DNA from: Panulirus ornatus
Taxonomy: Eukaryota; Arthropoda; Malacostraca; Decapoda; Palinuridae
Length of the DNA: 64,000 nucleotides
Direction of reading: 5' to 3'
Assembly: GCF_036320965.1 (NCBI RefSeq)
Contig: NC_092287.1
Coordinates: 5,739,297 to 5,803,296 of the forward strand
The notes beneath the pieces were generated by a model. It saw only the letters and a list, made by a program, of their open reading frames with translations. It made no database searches and was not told the origin of the DNA. Below are positions 20,901 through 28,000 of this stretch, piece by piece. Both the position numbers and the translations under genes were made by a program. Within the stretch, counting starts at the first letter, position 1. Every line of letters begins with the position of its first letter.

Positions 20901-23331
20901 GGAGATGGCTGTGTGTTGATAGGTTTGTTACAATTTTTAATGCATACCTATATGGCTCATGGTGAGGTGCATGCAGACTGGCAAAATGTTTATTGCGCCA
21001 CTGTATAAAAGAATGGGGTACAAAAGTGAACATAATTACAGAGGTATACATTTGCTTGGTGTATATAATAAGTTGTATCAGAGTAACAAAACAAGTGTGG
21101 ATGGTGGTGGCATGAACAAAGTTTCAGACTGGTGAAAAAAATGCTACTTCAGGGGTGGCAGAGGATGTGTGCATCAGGTGTTTGCTTTGAAGAGTGTGAG
21201 CAAGAAATACTTAGTGAAACAAGAATTTGCATGTTGCATTAATGGATCTGTGGAGAAAGCAGAGAGGTATAACGGAAGCACAAGTTGTACGAGTGGGGAT
21301 GTTATGAACATTGATTCAACTGGGGAAGAACAATGTGGCTTCAAAAATGGTAGAGGACCTAATGTTTGCTGACAAAAAAAAGCCAAAATATATAGTGAAA
21401 CAGAAACATCTGTATATGGCATTTATAGATCAAAAGAAAGCAAACAAGGCTGAAAATGATGCTCCTTGGAAGATGTTACATATATATGGGGTTGAAGAAT
21501 GCTGCTAGAATCAGTCAAGAATTTCAAACAAAAAATTAAGGCATGTATGTATCCTGTGGACAGCTCACCAAAAACATTCACCTTAAGCTTGTTCAGATGC
21601 TATAGAGCTTTAATTGAAACAAATTCATTTGACAATATACAAAGTGAACAGTGCTGATAAAATAATAAAGCTTCCTTGTGGTGTAGAAATTCCTTTAATC
21701 CTTCAGTATTTATGCATTCCAATGAATGCTGCTTTGCCTTGTAACATCCAAATCCAACAATCCGAGTTTTGCAAATAAGCTAAACGTGTTCAGGTGTCTC
21801 CATAAATTATGGGCACTAACTCTTAAGAGATCTCTCCCACACAGGGTCTGATTCTTATATCTCTTTAGACATTTGAACTTTGCTCACAATGCCAATCAAA
21901 TCAAAGAATATAGCAGATTTTGGTAGAGTACCATACATTTTCATTCGATTATGAAAAAATAACTTCAAAATGCATTTTTTAATGTTAAGTGCACATTGAT
22001 CATTTGATTTCCACATTTTACATAATCATTTAACTCCAAGTTTCCCCTATCCTTCATGACCCTACAACTAATGAGTGAAATACAGAAAGATAGTTTTAAA
22101 GAGCAGTAAGGCAAAATCCCACTCATATTCCACACACTTGCAAGCAACAATTCCACATCAGAAAAACTAAGATATCAAACCCATAAAAAAATGGATTTTA
22201 ATTACCAAAACTACCCAGGAACTACATGCTAATGAATTTTTCAAATATCATCGTACAAATTAGATTCCCGAGGGAATTTCCATGGTCTTCACAGTTATCC
22301 AGAAATGTTAATTTTACTTTTCCCTTATTTTTCCCAAATCAGCCAACCCCTATGATTACGTATTACTACCATGCCAATGTTCCAAACCATGCTCCCCGTC
22401 TAATCTATCTCTACCAAGGAATTTAATATGCATGTCTTCCAAATCCATACGCTACCATTTCATTGGTACTTCCCCCAAAAGTGCCTGACATGATTCCATT
22501 AACCGCCTACTGTAGCTGAAGCAGTAAAGTCTTTTCAGAAACAAGCAATATCAGTTCTGTTGCAAACCATGCACTCATTGTGACTATAACGACTATAGAA
22601 TTACTATAGTGGCCAGACTGGACCTACTACTAGAATTCAGACTTAAGTATGTACCTAAATACCACTCACTACTATCTCCTGTACTCAGTAAAACAGTGAT
22701 GGTAATCTGGTCCCATAAATAATTATATTACACAAAAAGAAGTCGCCATCTATCCAAAACTAATACCGATTCGAGAACAAAACTTAATTATTGTTATACA
22801 TGTCTTCTGCTATACTTTACCTAACAAATTTCAATTTCAAACTTCATTCCACACTGTGTACGTGTTTACAAGGATAAATATCACACAACACAAGATGGGT
22901 TTGCCAGCGACAACATTATCCAACACTCATTTTAAACTACACAACTGTACACCAACAACACTCCGACATGGCAAAAAGTTTTCTCCATCGCCAAATATCT
23001 CCTGCATCAACGACCATTTCACATCCATATTTAGCCATTACACCATACATTACACTGGCAGATTACCCATTCAATATTTTCACGTAAATCTTTGGCCAAA
23101 GTTTCAATACGCGTTTATTATATTCTTGCCGTAAACATGCATCACATATCACAGACCTTGCGCATTCATTTCGTAGTTTTTCACTTCACTTTAAGTTATA
23201 ACACGCAAAACATGCTCCATTTCATGACGTGCATTTAAAGTAACTGTTGCTGAACGGATATATGAAATGTTTGCCTCAAATAATCATATATTTGTAAATA
23301 TAAAGTGCCGTACCATGCCAGACGCCTTCAT
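9249..23331 (-). CDS. RpL18A: RpL18A, 60S ribosomal protein L18a (eL20), complete spliced gene
   Basis: Four coding exons on the minus strand: 23314-23331, 18851-19030, 14020-14196 and 9249-9410 (18+180+177+162 nt). All introns are phase 0 with GT-AG ends. The 178-residue product begins MKASGM and keeps the family signatures [68 protein letters not shown] and SKCRRP with FHNSKIKFP. It ends RPAPKTF, close to the usual 176-178 residues. eL20 is a structural component of the large cytosolic ribosomal subunit, near the 5S rRNA/central protuberance side. The introns are about 4.3, 4.7 and 4.6 kb and full of LINEs, unusually large for a ribosomal protein gene. Confidence 0.95.
9825..9995 (-). mobile_element. 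Old LINE 3' UTR fragment
   Basis: Minus strand: older-type tail (reverse of GGGAAATGGCAAATAAGTATG), tail core CCCATGTTAGCAAGGTAGC and part of the long 3' UTR (the ACCACAGCCCCCTTATCCAC equivalent). Confidence 0.75.
10040..11453 (-). mobile_element. Young RTE-like LINE in RpL18A intron 3 (sense to the gene)
   Basis: Tail at the left (TTTATTTATTATACTTTGTC on the plus strand), short-form 3' UTR, then an RT frame open from 11412 to 10246 (388 residues to the stop). The frame contains an intact [14 protein letters not shown] box and motif [11 protein letters not shown]. Sequence stops at the GEEQCGF codons (11453), so about half of the element is missing. It is nearly identical to the other young copies. 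Confidence 0.93.
10246..11412 (-). pseudogene. LINE reverse transcriptase, 5'-truncated (388 aa open)
   Basis: C-terminal two-thirds of the LINE protein: motif A, FADD box, [26 protein letters not shown] and [12 protein letters not shown], to the natural stop. It lacks the endonuclease and RT N-terminus and no genuine start codon is present. Confidence 0.88.
11625..12975 (-). mobile_element. Older LINE, long 3' UTR, with an extra tail copy at its 3' end
   Basis: 11625-11735 is an older tail fragment (AATCAGCAAGGTAGTGCCAGG). 11736-12080 is a full long-form 3' UTR and 12081-12981 the C-terminal half of RT. The FADD box is [11 protein letters not shown] (second Asp to Gly), so the enzyme is inactive. 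The frame is broken by several indels. Confidence 0.85.
12976..13166 (-). mobile_element. Old LINE 3' UTR fragment
   Basis: Directly abuts the previous element. It is a decayed 3' UTR module with the CAGCACGGTAGTGCCAGGAA core equivalent and ACATATACA-rich stretches. Confidence 0.65.
13167..14019. other. RpL18A intron 3, part without recognised elements
   Basis: AT-rich, no gene seen. Short frames such as 13564-13776 have no family features. Confidence 0.5.
14020..14196 (-). CDS. RpL18A: RpL18A coding exon 3 (residues 67-125)
   Basis: Acceptor TTTTAAG at 14197-14203 and donor GTACGT from 14019 down. Encodes [11 protein letters not shown], then the [20 protein letters not shown] and [13 protein letters not shown] signatures, 59 codons in phase 0. 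Confidence 0.96.
14248..15988 (-). mobile_element. LINE copy, long 3' UTR, sense insertion next to an RpL18A splice acceptor
   Basis: Tail at the left (TTCATTATATTTTGTCGG), long-form 3' UTR to about 14700, then RT up to the [15 protein letters not shown] codons. FADD is present as [14 protein letters not shown] gap in the SPWLFNLF segment ([10 protein letters not shown]) and several indels show it is older than the short-UTR copies. The element's 3' end lies about 50 bp upstream of the exon 3 acceptor. Confidence 0.87.
14780..15946 (-). pseudogene. LINE reverse transcriptase remnant (388 aa open)
   Basis: Reads from [18 protein letters not shown] through [13 protein letters not shown], motif A with [11 protein letters not shown] and the FADD box to [14 protein letters not shown], then shifts frame before the natural stop. 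Missing residues in the SPWLFN segment and after YLGV show decay. Confidence 0.82.
15989..16163 (+). mobile_element. LINE 3' UTR/tail fragments
   Basis: 15990-16011 is a tail-like GTGACAAAGTATAATAAATA. 16013-16163 is a second 3' UTR end (TTGGGCCATTCTTTCG, GGGAGACAACGACAAAGTAT). Both are in plus orientation, wedged between two opposing LINE copies. Confidence 0.7.
16173..17905 (+). mobile_element. Best-preserved young LINE copy in RpL18A intron 2
   Basis: Carries the complete RT plus C-terminal region, a short-form 3' UTR and a poly-A tail of roughly 40 A (17867-17906). A candidate 9-bp target duplication ATATGTATA flanks it (16164-16172 and 17906-17914). It lies antisense to RpL18A. The 5' truncation is just upstream of the [12 protein letters not shown] codons. 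Confidence 0.93.
16182..17681 (+). pseudogene. LINE RT with intact catalytic core (499 aa open), endonuclease missing
   Basis: Residue numbers are from the start of this frame: [10 protein letters not shown] 10-19, [13 protein letters not shown] 68-80, GFRSGRG 104-110, motif [11 protein letters not shown] 135-144, [11 protein letters not shown] 196-206, FADD 244-247. After RT come the YLGVDL segment, [25 protein letters not shown] and [17 protein letters not shown] motifs, ending VVYRG*. The domain order fits RTE-related LINE proteins of about 1000 residues, so the N-terminal APE endonuclease is lost. The listed first Met is internal to the protein. Confidence 0.92.
17945..18125 (-). mobile_element. 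Old LINE relic
   Basis: Minus-strand remnant of the 3' tail core (CAATAACAAGGAAGTGCCAGG) followed by the codons equivalent to GCEAWAMD and [16 protein letters not shown], strongly diverged. A deletion lies between them. Confidence 0.6.
18180..18730 (+). mobile_element. 3' end of a second LINE family (GHPL type)
   Basis: Shared with 36340-36765. One frame reads [16 protein letters not shown], then a stop, then [18 protein letters not shown] and a stop, followed by CAGAAATATAGATATGACAG. The GHPL motif and a GATA-type tail define this family, found also near 31060, 38690, 42500 and 58790. It differs completely from the RTE-like C-terminus described elsewhere here. Confidence 0.7.
18851..19030 (-). 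CDS. RpL18A: RpL18A coding exon 2 (residues 7-66)
   Basis: Acceptor TTACTTTCAG (19031-19040) and donor GTAAGC (18850 down). Encodes [32 protein letters not shown] and [17 protein letters not shown], 60 codons in phase 0. Confidence 0.97.
19095..19223. repeat. 43-bp tandem repeat, three copies
   Basis: Units begin CAGTTCCTRAAACCATTATT at 19095, 19138 and 19181, each followed by TTACCAGG and an A-rich stretch with GAAAC. They sit in RpL18A intron 1, about 65 bp upstream of exon 2. Confidence 0.92.
19783..20650 (-). mobile_element. Jockey-like LINE RT relic
   Basis: The minus-strand frame 20307-19783 contains a string typical of Jockey-clade RT N-termini: [52 protein letters not shown], then LPFSLSKLL. 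The upstream part (20308-20650) continues the homology with frameshifts. No catalytic box survives. Confidence 0.7.
20790..21540 (+). mobile_element. Old RTE-like LINE relic
   Basis: Recognisable decayed equivalents of [34 protein letters not shown] and [15 protein letters not shown] partial duplication follows (two GEEQCGF-type segments near 21120 and 21325). All frames are broken. Confidence 0.75.
21545..21730 (+). repeat. Unnamed dispersed repeat, copy 1
   Basis: Aligns with 24645-24825: shared ACAGCTCACCAAAAA/ACTGCTCACCAAAAA, GCAAAGTGAA/ACAAAGTGAA and CATTTATGCATTCC-type blocks in the same order. No coding signal. Confidence 0.6.
21731..23313. other. RpL18A intron 1, part without recognised elements
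   Basis: AT-rich with no LINE match and no credible gene. The run up to exon 1 shows no coding pattern. Arthropod ribosomal protein introns often carry snoRNAs, but I could not identify box C/D or H/ACA elements with confidence here. Confidence 0.45.
23314..23331 (-). CDS. RpL18A: RpL18A coding exon 1 (MKASGM)
   Basis: ATG at 23331-23329 in a perfect Kozak context (ACCGCCACCATGA). Six codons follow, then donor GTACGG. MKASG is the invariant start of the family, which fixes the start despite the tiny exon. Confidence 0.93.
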
Positions 23332-23348
23332 GGTGGCGGTGTGTTGGT

Positions 23349-23355
23349 GAGAAAG
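23349..23355 (-). promoter_or_regulatory. RpL18A TOP-like start (CTTTCTC)
   Basis: On the minus strand a C followed by an unbroken pyrimidine run lies 18-24 bases upstream of the ATG. Ribosomal protein mRNAs start with a C and a pyrimidine tract (5' TOP), so transcription probably starts at 23355, giving a 24-nt leader. No TATA box is evident, which is normal for this class. Confidence 0.6.
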
Positions 23356-23715
23356 ATGTTACCAACAGCTACTACAACACTGACCGAACTTCACTGACTA
23401 TAGAAAGTCTTTTAAAGAAGGAAAAATATGTCATGCTGTTCTTTATTTCACAATGATTTAATAGGAATAGATTATCTTTGGCTTAAAATCTTACTTGAGT
23501 GGTTTCTACTTATTTTGATCACTCCTTCAATATTAAAACATCGACGAGATAACGCATATGAAAATCAATTGATACAACATTTCTAATTCATGCACAAACT
23601 TCAACTAAATTTATGTAGTTAATTTCCATATTGATAATATTACGTGACAGGTCAAAATTATATAAAGATGGTAGTATTGTAACACTCTAATTATTGGAAC
23701 ACGTCAAGTGACAAC

Positions 23716-24189
23716 ATTGAAAATCCTGGAATCCTCGTGCGGAAGGTGGAGCACAACATTACTGTGTTCCTGACACACCTTAAAGAGGTATTAGAGAACT
23801 TTGATGAGGTAGAATATATAAATGATTTTCCTACACATTGGTACATTTGACAATGAGTTTAACGATAAGGGAGAGGCACTTTCTCTGATTATTTTCATCA
23901 GGGATGTCTTGGAGCGTTGAATGAACAGCTGACGAGAGGTCAGCAAGATGTCATGTTGGCATGTTTTGTGGACAGGACATGTCTCCCGGTATTGTCACTT
24001 CTCAGCGAGAACTTGCAAGAAATTATAACCACGGGGCTGATACCTGAATATACTGATATGTTTATAGAAATTTACGACAGGATAATCTTTTCCGCCTTGG
24101 TGCAAAACATTTGCTTAATGCCACTTTATCTCGTATCATACCGTCGGCAGGAAAGTCCTGCATTGTTTATAGATAATTGTGAAGGATGA
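23716..24189 (+). other. Possible unrecognised coding segments between RpL18A and XPOT
   Basis: Two open stretches with ordinary protein composition. The first, about 23713-23790, reads ENPGILVRKVEHNITVFL and THLKE before a GT. The second begins at 23902 after an ATTTTCATCAG acceptor: GCLGALNEQLTRGQQDVMLA, CLPVLSLLSENLQEI and LIPEYTDMFIEIYD, open to TGA at 24187-24189. They resemble helical-repeat protein and no transposon motif is visible. I cannot name the family, and no start codon or full gene model is visible. They could be a decayed retrocopy or exons of a small gene. Confidence 0.35.
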
Positions 24190-24644
24190 CTAGATGGCAG
24201 TGTAATTATGCTACTTGTCTCATTCGACGTTTGCTGGACTGTCATTATTTACTGGCTTCTGGAAATGTATTAATTGCATCACGCATTGTAACCCAGTTTG
24301 GTTTTGTTCACTGCTGACGAAATGTGAGGCAATAGGGTACAGTAAGGATTGTGGAGCATAGTAAAGCACTCTTCAGTTTATAATGCACTAGTGAATAAGG
24401 TGAAAGTGATTTGGTAGTTTCCTAAAACTATCGACTGTTTTATTGTCAGTTGGACAACAGGGATTTGAAGTAAAGGGAATTTGTGAGGTGAAAACTCTCA
24501 GAATCTACTGTTGATAGTGTAAGTGGTGCATTCATACACTGTTATTGAAGCCTTGCAAGCAATATACAAACAGGAGAGTCACCCACAGCATCATGTCATT
24601 TTTTTTGATATCCTTGTACTTCTCACAAGGGTATTAGAAAAGTG

Positions 24645-24825
24645 ACTGTCCTATAGACTGCTCACCAAAAAAATTCTTTTGATGATTGTTCAGATTTGAC
24701 AAAGCTTTACTCACTTCATTTGTTGATATGCAAAGTGAATGATTTGATAATCAAACAAGAAAACTTGTATATATCATAGAAATGCCTATTATCCTTAATC
24801 ATTTATGCATTCCCGTGACCCTGAT
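24645..24825 (+). repeat. Unnamed dispersed repeat, copy 2
   Basis: Pairs with 21545-21730 in the same orientation, with about the same diverged blocks. It lies just upstream of the XPOT start exon. Confidence 0.6.
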
Positions 24826-24890
24826 TTTCCTTGAGATTATTGTGGAAAAGGGTTTTCAATTTTCTAAAACTACATTTATATTTTTTTCAG

Positions 24891-24973
24891 AGTGGGGGTA
24901 AAGGTACTGTAGGAGATTACATGAAGAGGTACGCATAAGTGGATTTGGCACTTGTGCTAGCCTTTTGAGTAAC
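24891..24973 (+). promoter_or_regulatory. XPOT: XPOT 5' UTR part of the start exon
   Basis: Acceptor TATTTTTTTCAG at 24879-24890 shows that at least one non-coding exon lies upstream; I cannot place it. The leader holds a short upstream ORF at 24921-24938 (ATG AAG AGG TAC GCA TAA). Confidence 0.55.
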
Positions 24974-25033
24974 ATGGATGCCCAGATGCTTCAAGGTCTT
25001 TGGGCTCCAGATAATCAGCAACAGCACACTCAG
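24974..25033 (+). CDS. XPOT: XPOT coding exon 1 (residues 1-20)
   Basis: ATG in a good context (AACATGG). Encodes [14 protein letters not shown] and QQQHTQ, then donor GTAAGA. Phase 0. The start matches the MDEQALLGL-type beginning of the family. Confidence 0.9.
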
Positions 25034-28000
25034 GTAAGATGGGACATAGCTTATGAGTTCACCCATTTTTTTTTATATAGTACATTCCCTCCATCATGCT
25101 TCAGCAATTGATTGCATGGTAGGAGCATTACTTATTGAATTTCCAAAAGCTAAAAGATAGTTTTAAAACATTTAGGAATTGAAGAATACTTGCATGATTT
25201 GGTAGCATATAGTTTTATATATGGTGACTGAGTTTAGTAAAGTGTGAAAGAAGAAAGCTGAGAGTAAATGTGAATAAGAGCAAGGTTATTATGTTCAATA
25301 GGGTCGAGGGAAAAGTCAACTGGGAGGTAAGTTTGAATGGAGAAAAACTGGAGGAATTGAAGTGTTTTAGATATCTGGGAGTGGATTTGGCAGCGGATGG
25401 AACCATGGAAGCGGAAGTGAGTCACAGGATGGGGGAGGGGGCGAAGGTTCTACGAGCGTTGAAGAATGTGTGGAAGATGAGAACATTATCTCGGAGAGCA
25501 AAAATGGGTATGTATGAAGGAATGGTGGTTCCAACAATGTTATATGGTTGTGAGGTGTGGGCTATAGATAGGGTTATGCAGAGGAGGGTGGATGTGTTGG
25601 AAATGAAATGTTTGAGGACAATATGTGGTGTGAGGTGGTTAACATTGAGTAAGTAATGAAAGGGTAAGAAAGATGTGTGGTAATAAAAAGAGTGTGGTTA
25701 AGATCAGGTGTTTTCTTTGAAGAATGTATGTGAGAAATACTTAGAAAAGCAAATGGACTTGTATGTAGCATTTATGGATCTGGAGAAGGCATATGATAGA
25801 GTTGGTAGAGATGCTCTGAGGAAGGTATCAAGAGTATATGGTGTGGAAGGTAAGTGCTAGAAGCAATGAAAAGTTTTTATCAAGGATGTAAGGCATGTGT
25901 ATGAGTAGGAAGAGAGTAAAGTGAGTGGTTCCCAGTGAATTTCGGTTTGCGGCTGGGGTGCATGATGTCTCCATGGTTGTTTAATTTGTTTATGGATGGG
26001 ATTGTTAGGGAGGTGAATGCAAGAGTTTTGGAAAGAGGGGCAAGTATGCAGTCTGTTGGGGATGAGAGGGTTTGGGAAGTGAGTCATTTGTCATTTGCTG
26101 ATGGTACTGCACTGGTGGCTGATTCGTGTGAGAAACTGCAGACGTTGGTGACTGAGTTTGGTAAAGTGTGTGGAAGAAGAAAGCTGAGAGTAATTGTGAA
26201 TAAGAGCAAGGTTATTAGGTACAGTAGGGTTGAGGGACAAGTCAATTGGGAGGTAAGTTTGAATGGAGAAAAACTGGTGGAAGTGAAGTGTTTTAGATAT
26301 CTGGAAGTGGATTTGGCAGCGGATGGAACCAGGGAAGCGGAAGTCAGTCACAGGGTGGGGGAGGGGGTGAAAGTTCTGGGAGCGTTGAAGAATGTGTGGA
26401 AGGCGAGAACGTTGTCTCGGAAAGCAAAAATGGGTATGTTTGAAGGAATAGTGGGAGACAGCGACAAAGTATAATAAGATTGAAATAAATATATATTTAT
26501 TTGAGTAAGCTATGGTTGCTTTTAGAGGGGCACCTTTTGAATATGTGGGCTTTTTGTCAGGCAGATTCACATTACAGTGCAGCAAATAGCCAAAAACATA
26601 ATTTGCTTCCAATCGGTGCACTATCTTTCAAATATTTGTTTTTTATTTTTCTATTATTACTGTTGATATAAATGTTGGATATAGAGAAGATGAAAGAAGA
26701 TACAGTTATGGTGCGATTGTTACTTATGATAATAGACTTTGAGGTTGAGAAATACTTAGATGAGATGATGGTATTGCAGGACAGCAAAGATTATGAGATA
26801 CAGGTAGATCTCTGGTCTAAAATCCTAAGAGCTAAAATGTGTTCAAATTATGGATTTTTTTTGCATTATTGATACTTTCTTGTGGGCCTAGAATATTTTA
26901 AGTGTGATGTTTCTGTATGCCTTGTTTAGATTTAATCTTGTTTATTTGGTCAGGCTTCCTTCACTATGAATGGTGGATGTGTCCCAAGAAATGAAAAAAA
27001 AATTCCTTACTTGAATGCCATGATAGTGAGGTAACATCAGGAACAGAAATAGAAAGACTACATCAGTTCACATCCATTCTCTAGTTGTCACATGTAATTC
27101 ACTGAAACCACAGTTCCCTATCAAAAACCAGGTCCCTCAGGCCTTTCCATTATTATCCAAGGACACTGCACATTCCCTGGTTCAGTCAATCATCAGAATG
27201 TCAACCCCAGCATAACACTTCATTCCAGTTTACTCTCTACCTGCACTCCTTTCACCTTGCATGTTCAGGTCCCCATTGCTCAAAATCTTTTTCACTACCA
27301 TCCTTCCATCCGAGTTGGTTTCCCCATTCTCCTTGATCCCTCCACTTCTGACACATATATACTCTTTGTCAACCTTTCTTCACTAACTCTTTCCATATGT
27401 CCAAACCATTTTAGCACACTCCCTTCAGCTTTTTCAACCACACTCTTCTTATTACCACACCCTTCTCTTACCTTTTCATTACTTACTCCATCACACTACA
27501 CAATATCCTCGGACATTTCTTCCCTAACATATCTACCCTCCTCCACACAGCCTTAGCTGTAGCCCACATAATATTGTTGAAACTACTATACCTTCAAAAA
27601 ATTTAACTGGAAACATAACCTTGTTCATTTTTTTTCCATACATATTCGCCATTTCCCGTGTCAGTGACGTAGCGTTAAGAACTGAGGACTGAGCCTCAGA
27701 GGGAACATCCTCAGTTGGCCCCCTTCTCTGTTCCTTCTTTTGGGGATTTCCAGTCCCCCGCTCCCTCCCCTTTTAGTCGCCTTCTACGACACGCAGGGAA
27801 TACAAGGGAAGTATTCTTTCTCCCCTATCCCCAGGGATGAACCTTGTTCATATTTGAAGAAATGTTCACCTTTGGCTGTAAAACTCTCTATGTGTGTCTG
27901 TCAACATCAGACAGTTGATTGATGTTAGATTCCATTACTCAGGTTTTAGAAATGGTTATCCAGGTTTCACCCCCAACAATTCTGATGTGGAGCTATCTCT

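Noticed and set aside
21731..23313. snoRNA in the RpL18A intron
   Set aside because: Some ribosomal protein introns host snoRNAs, but I could not find paired C/D boxes or an H/ACA fold that I would defend by eye.
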